In this document: piece after piece, positions 42,127 to 50,363 of the stretch | Numbering within the stretch: position 1 is the stretch's first letter | Layout: every line of letters starts with the position of its first letter | Source of the DNA: Synergistaceae bacterium | GTDB taxonomy: Bacteria; Synergistota; Synergistia; Synergistales; Aminobacteriaceae | NCBI GenBank assembly: GCA_031274425.1 | Contig: JAISQE010000158.1 | Location: 1-53,803, forward strand | Length of the DNA stretch: 53,803 nt | Reading direction: 5' to 3' | The notes under the pieces: generated by a model | What the model saw: only the letters and a program-made list of their open reading frames with translations | Databases searched by the model: none | What the model was told of the DNA's origin: nothing | Made by a program: the position numbers and the translations under genes

Positions 42127-43489
42127 ACTTACCGTAAACGGAATTTTGCGATCTGTGGACGTGGACCCCATGACGAGGCTCCTGGATATTCTTCGAGACG
42201 ACCTTCGCCTCACGGGGACCAAAGAAGGCTGCGGCGAGGGCGAATGCGGAGCCTGTTCCGTCGTCATGAACGGCAAGGTCGTGACCTCGTGCCTGGTTCC
42301 GGCGATGCAGGTCGGGGGGAGCGAGATTTTGACCATCGAGGGCATCGGCACGCTGGAGGCTCCCAGCGAGCTTCAGGTCATCTTCAACGAAGAAGGGGCT
42401 ATCCACTGCGGTTTTTGTACGCCGGGCATGATCGTGGCCTCTCACGATCTGCTCGAAAAAAACCCTGACCCCGACCTGAGCGCGATCCGCCGGGAGCTTT
42501 CGGGCAATATATGCCGCTGCACCGGGTATGAAAAAATCTACAACGCCGTGATCCGAGCGGCAAAGGAGAGCTACGGACGCAAGCCGAAACCCCGGCCGAA
42601 ACCCGCGGCCGGCGGACGCCCTTCCTTCACCTCGGAGGAGTCGTCGAGGTATTTTTCTCCCGCCACGCTGGACGAAGCTTTGGAGATCCTGAAACGGAAT
42701 CCGGGGACGCCGATCCTCGCGGGGGCCACGGATATCGTCGTCGACCTTCGCGGGGGCCGCGCGACGGACGAGCGCGCGATGGACGTTTTCGGCCTGCCGG
42801 AGCTGCACAAAATCTACAAAGGAGACGACGGGTTCATCCACATCGGCAGCTGCGCCACCAACGACGAACTGGAGGGCGACCCTCTGATCAACGAGTTTTT
42901 GCCGGCTCTCGCCCACTGTGCCGGACGCTGTGGCGGTCCCGCGGTCCAAAATCGCGCCACCGTCGGAGGGAACCTCTGCACAGCCAGCGGCGCGGGTGAC
43001 CTGCCCGTGGTTCTTCTGGTCCTGGACGCGTACGCTCTCTTGGCGAGCGCGGAAGGGGAAGAACGCGTCCGGACCGAAGACTTCGTGATCCAATACCGCC
43101 GGACGGCCATCGGGCCCGACCAGCTCGTCAAGGAGATCCTGATCCCCATCCCCGCGGCCGGGTCGAAGCAGGTATTTTTCAAAAGAGGCTCCCGTAAGGC
43201 CCTGACCCTTTCCCGGGCGTCCCTGGCGGCCTATCTGGAACTCGACGGAAATAAAGTGCGCCGGCTGCGCCTGGCGGCGGGAAGCATGTCCCCGATTCCG
43301 AGGCGTCTCAAAGAAACGGAGGCCGCGCTGATCGGAGAAACGCTGGACGCGCCGTTCATTCACAGGGCCGCGCGTCTGGCTTCGGAGGAAATCTCCCCCC
43401 GAAGGCAGGCCGCCTACCGGAAAAACATCACGGGCAATCTGACGCGCCGCTTTTTTGAAGAGACCGTATTGGGAGGCGGAGGTTTTTGA
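42116..43489 (+). CDS. Mo hydroxylase Fe-S/FAD subunit (fused)
   Basis: This 457-residue electron-transfer subunit of the second hydroxylase has a [2Fe-2S]2 domain at the N-terminus (C39, C44, C47, C59; C98, C101, C133, C135). A proline/lysine linker near 155-165 leads to an FAD domain with ILAGATDIVVDLRGG and RCGGPAVQNRATVGGNLCTASGAGDL. FAD-linked oxidation by NAD(P) or another carrier is expected. The Fe-S plus FAD fusion is less usual than separate subunits. The ATG lies within the end of the Mo-subunit gene, and its stop overlaps the TTG of the next gene, so translation of the three is coupled. Confidence 0.92.
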   Translation: MRIELTVNGILRSVDVDPMTRLLDILRDDLRLTGTKEGCGEGECGACSVVMNGKVVTSCLVPAMQVGGSEILTIEGIGTLEAPSELQVIFNEEGAIHCGFCTPGMIVASHDLLEKNPDPDLSAIRRELSGNICRCTGYEKIYNAVIRAAKESYGRKPKPRPKPAAGGRPSFTSEESSRYFSPATLDEALEILKRNPGTPILAGATDIVVDLRGGRATDERAMDVFGLPELHKIYKGDDGFIHIGSCATNDELEGDPLINEFLPALAHCAGRCGGPAVQNRATVGGNLCTASGAGDLPVVLLVLDAYALLASAEGEERVRTEDFVIQYRRTAIGPDQLVKEILIPIPAAGSKQVFFKRGSRKALTLSRASLAAYLELDGNKVRRLRLAAGSMSPIPRRLKETEAALIGETLDAPFIHRAARLASEEISPRRQAAYRKNITGNLTRRFFEETVLGGGGF

Positions 43490-44085
43490 GCGACCCCGTA
43501 CAGGCCGTCGTCCTGGCGGCGGGGCGTTCGACGCGGATGGGGAGGCAAAAACTCCTGATGCCCTTCGGGGGCGAACCGATCCTTGACCGGGTGCTTCGGA
43601 CCGTGACGGCCTGCGGGTTCGAAAAAACCATCGCCGTCGTTTCGCGGGAAACGGAGGGCCTCTTGTCCCCGGTCCGCGGAGTGATTTACCTCATCAACCC
43701 CGATCCTGACAGGGGGCAGGACAGTTCTTTTCGCCGCGGGCTCAAGGCGCTGGACGATGGTTCCTCCTTCGCGCTTTTTCTAGGGGACAAGCCCCTGATC
43801 ACGGCATCGCAGATTCAGGATTTGAAACGCCGTTTCCTGGATTCCCCCAAAAGCGCCCTCGTGCCGCAAAGAGATGGAGTTCCAGGACATCCCGGTTTTT
43901 ATGAACCTTTGTGGCGCGAGCGTTTTTTACGCCCGGGGGCGGCCCGCGCGACGCTTTTTCGCTACGCCGACGACGTCCAGTGGACGCCGGGTCACGAAAG
44001 CTGTTTTTTCGACGTCGACACCCCGGAAGACTATCGGCGTCTTGAATCAAACGTTCAAACTTATTTTGGGAGGACTGACTCATGA
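43486..44085 (+). CDS. ygfJ: MocA/YgfJ-type molybdenum cofactor nucleotidyltransferase
   Basis: This 199-residue nucleotidyltransferase probably converts molybdopterin to the cytosine dinucleotide form, or otherwise matures the Mo hydroxylases of this operon. The N-terminal VLAAGRSTRMGRQKLLMPFGG is the classical NTP-transferase loop. FLGDKPLIT holds the metal-binding position and FFDVDTPEDY the C-terminal motif. The start is TTG at 43486, overlapping the TGA of the preceding gene, with two GGAGG elements upstream. It belongs to the YgfJ family found beside selenium-dependent hydroxylases. Confidence 0.9.
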   Translation: MSDPVQAVVLAAGRSTRMGRQKLLMPFGGEPILDRVLRTVTACGFEKTIAVVSRETEGLLSPVRGVIYLINPDPDRGQDSSFRRGLKALDDGSSFALFLGDKPLITASQIQDLKRRFLDSPKSALVPQRDGVPGHPGFYEPLWRERFLRPGAARATLFRYADDVQWTPGHESCFFDVDTPEDYRRLESNVQTYFGRTDS

Positions 44086-45548
44086 TAGACCTGACGATGA
44101 ATGAAGACAACCTGAAACGCTCCGTGGAGCTGGCCAGGAAGCGCAACGTTTTGATCCCCACGTTCAAGCAGATGAAGAACCCCGACGCCCACACCCCGGC
44201 CAAGATCAAAGAAAAGCTGAAACAAACCGGGCTTTGGGACGTGGACCCGGCGAACCTTTTCCGCATCACGTGGAAGAACCAACCCCAGAGCTCGGGGGGG
44301 CTCTTCGGCTCCGTCAACGCCTTCGAGCTGCCGCGCGAGATCACGGGGGTGAAGGCGCGCATTTTCGCCCTCTGCGGAAAGTGGTTTCCGACGGGAGCCC
44401 ACAAGGTCGGCGCGAGCTTCGGCTGCCTGGCGCCGCGCCTGGTGACGGGACAGTTCGACCCGACGAGGCACAAGGCCGTATGGCCCTCGACCGGCAACTA
44501 CTGCCGCGGAGGGGCCTACAATGCGCAGCTCCTAGGCTGCGAGTCGGTGGCGATTCTGCCGGAGGGCATGAGCAAGGAGCGCTTCGAGTGGCTCAAGACC
44601 GTCGCGGGCGAGATCATCGCCACCCCCGGCACGGAGAGCAACGTCAAAGAGATCTACGACAAGGTGGCGGAGATTCGCGCCACTCGCCCCGAGGCCATGA
44701 TATTCAACCAGTTCGAGGAGATGGGCAACCACCTGTGGCACTACACGGTCACGGGCAGCGCGATGGAGGAGCTTTTCAACGAGGTGAGGGGACCGAAAGA
44801 CCGTTTCGCCGGCGCGGTCGTGACCTCCGGGTCGGCGGGGACGACCGCCGCGGGCGACTACTTGAAGGAGGTTTTTCCTCACTCGAAGTTCGGGGTGGGA
44901 GAGGCGCTCCAATGCCCAACCTTGATCTGGAACGGGTTCGGCGACCATCGTATCGAGGGAATCGGCGACAAGCACGTGCCCTGGGTCCACAACGTCAAGA
45001 ACACCGACCTGGTGTTCGCCGTGGACGACAGCGCCTGCATGGCGATGATCCGGTTCTGCAACGAGCTGGAGGGGAAAAAATACCTGAAAAGCATCGGGGT
45101 GAAGGACGCGGACGTCGAAAAATTGTCCCTGATGGGCATCTCCGGCGCGGCCAACGTGGCGATGGCGATCAAAATGGCAAAGTACTACGAACTCGCGGAG
45201 CACGACATTATTTTAACGGTGTTCACCGACTCCATGGAGATGTACGGCTCCCGCCTTGCGGAGATGAACCAGGCGACAGGAGCTTACACGGAACGACAGG
45301 CGGCCGTCGACCACAATCGATGGGTTTTGGGCATGGGCGTCGACGGAATGCAGGAGCTCTCGTACTACGACCGCAAGCGCATCCACAACCTGAAGTACTA
45401 CACCTGGGTGGAGCAGCAGGGCAAGACCTCCGATGAGCTGAACGCCCAGTGGTACGACCGCGATTACTGGGAAAACATCCACAGGATGGCCGACGCCGTC
45501 GACGAAAAAATCGACGCCTTCAACAAAATGACGAATCTGGACGAATAG
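44082..45548 (+). CDS. Fold-type II PLP-dependent lyase-like enzyme (in the ygeX position)
   Basis: This 488-residue PLP enzyme is of the tryptophan-synthase-beta/cysteine-synthase fold. The Schiff-base lysine is predicted to be K108 in PTGAHKVGASFG, matching the T-G-A-H-K motif of TrpB. A glycine-serine phosphate loop (TSGSAGTTAAGD) follows near residue 250. Comparable clusters carry YgeX, the 2,3-diaminopropionate ammonia-lyase of about 400 residues, at this step. This protein is longer and differs in its lysine motif, so it may be a non-orthologous replacement that forms pyruvate and ammonia from the amino acid left after carbamoyl removal. That reaction is inferred. The ATG overlaps the ygfJ stop and follows GGGAGGACT. 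Confidence 0.75.
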   Translation: MIDLTMNEDNLKRSVELARKRNVLIPTFKQMKNPDAHTPAKIKEKLKQTGLWDVDPANLFRITWKNQPQSSGGLFGSVNAFELPREITGVKARIFALCGKWFPTGAHKVGASFGCLAPRLVTGQFDPTRHKAVWPSTGNYCRGGAYNAQLLGCESVAILPEGMSKERFEWLKTVAGEIIATPGTESNVKEIYDKVAEIRATRPEAMIFNQFEEMGNHLWHYTVTGSAMEELFNEVRGPKDRFAGAVVTSGSAGTTAAGDYLKEVFPHSKFGVGEALQCPTLIWNGFGDHRIEGIGDKHVPWVHNVKNTDLVFAVDDSACMAMIRFCNELEGKKYLKSIGVKDADVEKLSLMGISGAANVAMAIKMAKYYELAEHDIILTVFTDSMEMYGSRLAEMNQATGAYTERQAAVDHNRWVLGMGVDGMQELSYYDRKRIHNLKYYTWVEQQGKTSDELNAQWYDRDYWENIHRMADAVDEKIDAFNKMTNLDE

Positions 45549-45594
45549 CGTCGCGGCAGCTATCGCCCGGCTCGTGCGATAAAGCCGGAGACTC

Positions 45595-45622
45595 GCCGAG
45601 GCAGCTCTGCCGAGGCGGCTCT
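45595..45622. repeat. 14-bp tandem duplication upstream of the BMP gene
   Basis: GCCGAGGCAGCTCT (45595-45608) is followed at once by GCCGAGGCGGCTCT (one mismatch). A short hairpin (CCGGCT/AGCCGG at 45567-45588) lies just before it. This 102-base gap between the PLP enzyme and the transporter shows no convincing promoter. Confidence 0.8.
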
Positions 45623-45650
45623 ATATCACACACTTTAAGGAGGGTTACAC

Positions 45651-46667
45651 ATGTTTGAAAGGAATGTATCGGGCAAGAACGCATCGGAAAAGAACGTATC
45701 GAGAGGAAAATGGAAAAGTGTGGTTTTGGCGTTTTTGTTGGTCTGTCTGCTGGGCACGGGGGCGTGGAGCGCGCCGATCAAGATCGCTTTCGTCGTCCCC
45801 AGCACTCGGGACGACATGGCTTGGAGCCAGGCTATGTACGAGGGGATCGTCGCCGTTCAGAAAAAACTGGGCGAGGCGAACCTGGAGCTTTCCATCAGCG
45901 AGCGCCTCGGCAACCCGGTGGACGCCGCCGCGGCCATCCGCCAGTACGCCTCGCAGGGCTACGACATCATCATCGCCCACGGCACTCAATATCAAAGTCT
46001 TCTGAACGACATCGCCCCCGACTTCCCCGAGACCTCGTTCGCCTACGGCACGGGATACGCCACCAACCATCCCAACATCTTCGCTTACGACCCCCAGGCC
46101 CAGGAAGGCGCTTATCTGGGAGGCATGATCGCCGGCCTTATGACGAAGAGCGGCGTCATCGGCCTGGTGGGCCCCGTCGAGGCGGGCGACGCCATCAAGT
46201 ACAACAAGGGCTTCGAAATGGGCGTCAAGGCCGTCAATGACAAGGCCGTCGTCCGCACCGCCTACACGGGGTCCTTCAACGACCTGGTGGGGGCCGGGGA
46301 CATCGCCAAAACGGCCATCAAGGGCGGCGCGGACTTCCTCAGCGGATCCTCGCAGCAGAGCGTCGGGGCCGTGAAGGCCGCGGCCGAAACGGAGGGCGTC
46401 TACTGGATCGCCACCGACCTCAACATGAAGGACATCGCGCCGAAGACCGTTCTGGCGGCGCAGGTCTACAGGTTCGAGATCGTCGTGCAGGAGATGATCG
46501 ACTCCCGCGAAAAAGGCGTGTTGGGCGGAAGGGCCATCCCTCTCACTTTTGGCAACGGCTATATCGAAATGCAGGTCAACCTTCCGCTTCCGCCGGACGT
46601 CGCCGAGAAGGTCGAAAAAGCCAAAGCGGATATCGCCAGCGGCGCCTTGAAAATCGAGATCGATTGA
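45651..46667 (+). CDS. BMP-family substrate-binding protein (nucleoside/purine ABC importer)
   Basis: This 338-residue periplasmic binding protein is of the basic membrane protein (PnrA-like) family, which carries purine nucleosides or related compounds. After a long basic n-region there is a hydrophobic core (SVVLAFLLVCLLGTG) and a likely cleavage after AWSA. No proper lipobox is present, so the protein is probably soluble, as expected in a diderm. Family segments are VPSTRDDMAWSQAMYEG, YDIIIAHGTQYQ, YDPQAQEGAYLGGMIAG and the late PLTFGNGYIEM. AAGGAGGGTTACAC precedes the ATG. Position after the purine genes suggests import of a purine substrate. Confidence 0.92.
   Translation: MFERNVSGKNASEKNVSRGKWKSVVLAFLLVCLLGTGAWSAPIKIAFVVPSTRDDMAWSQAMYEGIVAVQKKLGEANLELSISERLGNPVDAAAAIRQYASQGYDIIIAHGTQYQSLLNDIAPDFPETSFAYGTGYATNHPNIFAYDPQAQEGAYLGGMIAGLMTKSGVIGLVGPVEAGDAIKYNKGFEMGVKAVNDKAVVRTAYTGSFNDLVGAGDIAKTAIKGGADFLSGSSQQSVGAVKAAAETEGVYWIATDLNMKDIAPKTVLAAQVYRFEIVVQEMIDSREKGVLGGRAIPLTFGNGYIEMQVNLPLPPDVAEKVEKAKADIASGALKIEID
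45663..45707 (+). repeat. 15-bp in-frame tandem repeats before the BMP signal peptide
   Basis: Three 15-bp units encode N-V-S-G-K, N-A-S-E-K and N-V-S-R-G in succession. They lengthen the n-region of the signal peptide to about 21 residues. Confidence 0.7.
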
Positions 46668-46709
46668 TCGGGGCCCAGCACCGGGTGTCCCGGGAGAGGA
46701 GCGAGGGCA

Positions 46710-48293
46710 ATGGCGGAACAGATCAAACTCCTTGAGATGAAGGGAATCACAAAACGCTTCCCGGGCGTTCTGGCGTGCGATTCCGTAGATCTCGAACTTC
46801 ACGCGGGCGAGGTTCTGGCCTTGCTCGGAGAGAACGGCGCCGGGAAAAGTTCTCTGATGAATATCCTTTACGGCTTGTACAAGCAGGACAGCGGACAGAT
46901 TCTGATCAATGGGAGCGAAGTGACGTTCGACAGCCCGCTGCAGGCCTTCACCCTAGGCATCGGAATGGTGCATCAGCATTTTATGCTGGTGCCGAACCTG
47001 ACGGTGACCGAAAACGTCGCCCTGGGGCTCTGCCACGACCGCACCTTTGCTTTGAACTTGGGCGAAGTGCGCCGCAAGATCGTGGACGTCTCTCGGAAGC
47101 ACGGCCTGGCGATTCACCCCGACGCCTTCGTGTGGCAGCTTTCGGTTGGAGAACAGCAGCGGGTCGAACTGGTGAAGGCTCTGGCGCTCGGCGCCAACCT
47201 CCTGATCATGGACGAGCCGACCGCGGCCCTGACGCCCCAGGAGGCCGACGAACTCCTGGATCTGCTGCGGGACATGACGAAGCGAGAATGTTCCGTCATC
47301 TTCATCAGCCATAAGCTGAACGAGGTCCGAAAGGTCAGCGATCGCGTCATCGTGCTGCGAGGCGGCGGGAAAGTCTACGACGGGCCGACCCGCGAGCTGT
47401 CCGACTCGGAATTGGCCGGGCGCATGGCCGGAAAAGAGTTGGGTCAGGCGGCGGCGCGCGCGCCTCAACCCCTCGGGGAGCCCGTGCTCGACATCGTGGA
47501 CCTCCACGCCCGCGGCGACCGAGGCGTCAAAGCCCTGAACGGCGTCAGCTTCAGCGTGCGCAAGGGCGAGATTTTCGGCCTGGCCGGGGTTTCCGGCAAC
47601 GGGCAAAGAGAGCTGGCGGAGGTCGTAAACGGCCTCCGCAGGGTCGACAGCGGCAACATCCTGCTGGACGGCCGCGACGTCGCCAACTGCTCTCCGCTTC
47701 ATATTATCGGGCAGGGCATGGGTTATATTCCCGAAAATCGCATTCACGAGGGGACCATTCCCCCGTTTTCGATCCGGGAGAACCTGATCCTGAAGGATTA
47801 CGACACGGACAAGATGTCGGTGCACTGTTTTCTGAGCATGGACAAAACCCGGTGTTTCGCCTCGGACCTTATCTCTTCCTTTAGGATCAAGACGCCGGAC
47901 ATGGAGACGAACTGCGCCTCCCTTTCCGGCGGAAATATCCAAAAGGTCATCCTGGCCCGCGAGATCACGCGCAATCCCAAGGTTCTGGTCGCCGTGTACC
48001 CCATTCGGGGGCTGGATCTGGGCGCGACGGAAAACGTGCACGAACAGTTGTTGCGCATCAGCGAGGCCGGGACGGCCGTGCTTTTGATTTCGGAGGAATT
48101 GGACGAGCTGCTTGCCTTGTGCGACCGGATCGGGGTCATTTACGAGGGCCGCGTCATGAAGGTGCTGGAGGCGCGCAAAACCGACAAACAGGAGCTGGGG
48201 CTCCTCATGGCGGGGGTAGAAAGCCCTTCGGAGATAGAAAGCCCTTCATGCCCCGATGAGCGCTCCATCGAACTCGAGGAGGTTTCGACATGA
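46710..48293 (+). CDS. Nucleoside/purine-type ABC importer ATPase (two ATPase domains)
   Basis: This 527-residue ATPase of the YufO/RbsA-like type has two nucleotide-binding domains. The first is complete: GENGAGKSSLMNILYG, LSVGEQQRVELVKAL and LLIMDEPTAALTP. The second has the degenerate Walker A usual for the family (GVSGNGQRELAEVV), a normal LSGGNIQKVILAREI and VAVYPIRGLDLGAT where Q-P-T-R-G is more common. A serine-rich tail at the C-terminus contains an 18-bp in-frame duplication. It lies between the binding protein and two permeases. Purine or nucleoside specificity is inferred from the BMP partner and from the operon. Confidence 0.94.
   Translation: MAEQIKLLEMKGITKRFPGVLACDSVDLELHAGEVLALLGENGAGKSSLMNILYGLYKQDSGQILINGSEVTFDSPLQAFTLGIGMVHQHFMLVPNLTVTENVALGLCHDRTFALNLGEVRRKIVDVSRKHGLAIHPDAFVWQLSVGEQQRVELVKALALGANLLIMDEPTAALTPQEADELLDLLRDMTKRECSVIFISHKLNEVRKVSDRVIVLRGGGKVYDGPTRELSDSELAGRMAGKELGQAAARAPQPLGEPVLDIVDLHARGDRGVKALNGVSFSVRKGEIFGLAGVSGNGQRELAEVVNGLRRVDSGNILLDGRDVANCSPLHIIGQGMGYIPENRIHEGTIPPFSIRENLILKDYDTDKMSVHCFLSMDKTRCFASDLISSFRIKTPDMETNCASLSGGNIQKVILAREITRNPKVLVAVYPIRGLDLGATENVHEQLLRISEAGTAVLLISEELDELLALCDRIGVIYEGRVMKVLEARKTDKQELGLLMAGVESPSEIESPSCPDERSIELEEVST
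48217..48252 (+). repeat. 18-bp in-frame tandem duplication near the ATPase C-terminus
   Basis: TAGAAAGCCCTTC recurs at an 18-base interval (48217 and 48235), encoding V-E-S-P-S-E followed by I-E-S-P-S-C in the tail of the ATPase. Confidence 0.75.
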
Positions 48294-49375
48294 AAAAAAC
48301 TTACGTGATCTACAATATCGCTGTCGTTCTCGTCGCCCTCCTGATCGCTCTTTTGATCGGCGCGGCGCTTTTCGCCGTGGCCGGGGGCAACCCGATAACG
48401 GCCTATAAAGTCATGCTCACCGAACCTCTGAGGGGGGCCTTCGGCGTCACCGAGACGCTGGTGCGCGCCGCGCCCCTGATGTTGGTGGGCGTGGGCGTCG
48501 CCGTTTCCTTCCGGAGCGGCATCCTGAATATCGGGGGCGAAGGGCAAATTTTGATGGGCGCCGTGTCGGGCGCTTTCATAGGTCTGTCTCTGCCGGGGCT
48601 TCCGAAGTTTCTGCTGGTTCCCTTGATTTTTCTCGCGGCTTTTGCCGGCGGCGCGCTGTGGGGCGGCATCGCGGGCTGGCTGCGGGCCTACCTGGGCGTC
48701 AACGAGATTTTGAGCACCGTCATGCTGAACTACATCGCCATACAGCTCTACACGTATCTTTTGCGCGCGCCGCTGATCGACCCCCAGGAACTGGCCTACG
48801 GGACGGGTATTCCCCAGACCGCGCAGCTGACGCGCAACGCGTGGCTGGAGCGCCTGATCCCCGGCATGAGGCTCCACACGGGCCTGATCTACGCGATAAT
48901 CATCGCCGTGCTGGTTTATCTGCTTTTATGGAAAACCACCCTGGGCTACAGGATGCGCGTCTGCGGGGCCGAGCCCTTGGCGGCCCGCTACGCGGGCATG
49001 AACGTGTCGCGCTACCTGCTCCTGGCGATGCTTCTCGCGGGAGGGCTCGCGGGGCTGGCCGGCGCCGTGGAGCTTTGCGGCGTCCACCGGCGCGCGCTCG
49101 AAGCGCTTTCCGCGGGCTACGGGTTCAGCGGCATCGTCGTGGCGCTTTTCGGCGGCCTTCATCCCCTGGGGATCATCCCGGCCTCCGCGCTTTTCGGCCT
49201 TCTGATCGTGGGCGCGGATATGATGCAGCGGGCCGTCACCATTCCGGCCCATATCATCCTGGCGATACAGGGGCTCATCATTCTGGCGGTCGTATCGAGC
49301 GCGCTTTTCATCACCCATCGGGGCATAAGGGAGAAAATTCTGGGCCGTTTCGGCTGGAAAGAGGAGGTGCATTGA
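48290..49375 (+). CDS. ABC importer permease, BMP/nucleoside type (first subunit)
   Basis: This 361-residue inner-membrane permease is of the branched-chain/ribose permease superfamily, with about nine to ten hydrophobic segments. Typical pieces are AAPLMLVGVGVAVSFRSGILNIGGEGQILMGAV, LGVNEILSTVMLNYIAIQL and GYGFSGIVVALFGGLHPLG. The ATG overlaps the TGA of the ATPase gene. With the next permease it forms the heterodimeric channel of the BMP-dependent importer. Confidence 0.94.
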   Translation: MKKTYVIYNIAVVLVALLIALLIGAALFAVAGGNPITAYKVMLTEPLRGAFGVTETLVRAAPLMLVGVGVAVSFRSGILNIGGEGQILMGAVSGAFIGLSLPGLPKFLLVPLIFLAAFAGGALWGGIAGWLRAYLGVNEILSTVMLNYIAIQLYTYLLRAPLIDPQELAYGTGIPQTAQLTRNAWLERLIPGMRLHTGLIYAIIIAVLVYLLLWKTTLGYRMRVCGAEPLAARYAGMNVSRYLLLAMLLAGGLAGLAGAVELCGVHRRALEALSAGYGFSGIVVALFGGLHPLGIIPASALFGLLIVGADMMQRAVTIPAHIILAIQGLIILAVVSSALFITHRGIREKILGRFGWKEEVH

Positions 49376-49376
49376 C

Positions 49377-50306
49377 GTGGAGTGGGCGGATTTGGTCTCC
49401 GGCGTTCTGGCCGCCGCCATCCCCATGGCCGTGCCGCTCCTGCTGGTGGGTTTGGGAGAGATGTTTGACCAGCGTGCGGGAATGTTCAACCTGGGGGCCG
49501 AGGGCATCATGATGATGGGTGCGTTCGTCGCTTTTTTCATCGACCTGAAACTGCAAACACCTTGGCTGGGTCTTTTGGCCGCACTCCTGGTCGGCGCGGC
49601 CTTCGGCCTGCTGATGGGCCTGGTCTGCGTGACCTTTCGTTCTCCGCAGGGAATCGCGGGGATAGGAATTTACATGTTGGGCTGGGGGCTTTCGGGAACG
49701 CTTTTTCGCGTCTACGTCGGCGGCCCCACGCCGATTCAGGGCATCGCGTCGCTCAACCTATCCTCGCTCCGGGGCGTTCCCTACGTCGGCTCCGTACTGG
49801 CCGTGCTGAACCCGATGGACTACGCCGCGTTTTTCCTGATCCCCTTGTCGGGATGGCTGCTCTTCAAGACGGCCTGGGGCCTCAAGGCGCGCGCTGTGGG
49901 AACGACGCCCCGCGCCGCCGACACCTTGGGCATCGGCGTCTCCCGCGTCCGTTATCAGTGCGTCGTCTTGGGCGGGGCTATGGCGGGGCTGGCCGGCGCT
50001 TATCTGTCGGTCTGTCAGGCGAAGATGTTCGCCGACAACATCACGGCGGGGCGAGGCTTTATCGCCGTGGCCCTCGTGTACTTCGGACGCTGGTCGCCCT
50101 GGGGCGTGGCCGTCGGCGCGGCGATTTTCAGCCTCGCCGTGGCGGCGCAGCGCCTGATCCAGTTCTATGGGGCCAAGTTTCCTTACGAGCTGGCGCTGGT
50201 CATCCCTTACGTCCTCGTTATCGTCGTGCTCGCCTGTTCGCGCAATCGCGACAAAAGCGAACCCACGGCGCTGGGGAAACCCTATTACAGAGAATATAGG
50301 GGATAA
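49377..50306 (+). CDS. ABC importer permease, BMP/nucleoside type (second subunit)
   Basis: This 309-residue permease starts at the GTG at 49377, two bases after the preceding stop, with GAGGAGGTGC upstream. It keeps the shorter second-subunit signatures VPLLLVGLGEMFDQRAGMFNLGAEGIMMMGA, FRSPQGIAGIGIYMLGWGLS and ITAGRGFIAVALVYFGRWSPWGVAVGA. About eight to nine membrane segments are apparent. It completes the four-gene importer. The tail after the last helix (NRDKSEPTALGKPYYREYRG) is short and basic. Confidence 0.94.
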   Translation: MEWADLVSGVLAAAIPMAVPLLLVGLGEMFDQRAGMFNLGAEGIMMMGAFVAFFIDLKLQTPWLGLLAALLVGAAFGLLMGLVCVTFRSPQGIAGIGIYMLGWGLSGTLFRVYVGGPTPIQGIASLNLSSLRGVPYVGSVLAVLNPMDYAAFFLIPLSGWLLFKTAWGLKARAVGTTPRAADTLGIGVSRVRYQCVVLGGAMAGLAGAYLSVCQAKMFADNITAGRGFIAVALVYFGRWSPWGVAVGAAIFSLAVAAQRLIQFYGAKFPYELALVIPYVLVIVVLACSRNRDKSEPTALGKPYYREYRG

Positions 50307-50363
50307 TCGATCTTAAAGACATTTTGGAGTTTGAGAAAATCAAACACAGGGGGGATATGAAAT

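Noticed and set aside
45549-45650. Purine riboswitch upstream of the BMP importer
   Set aside because: The gap is only 102 bases and contains duplications and a short hairpin, with none of the conserved purine-aptamer core visible.
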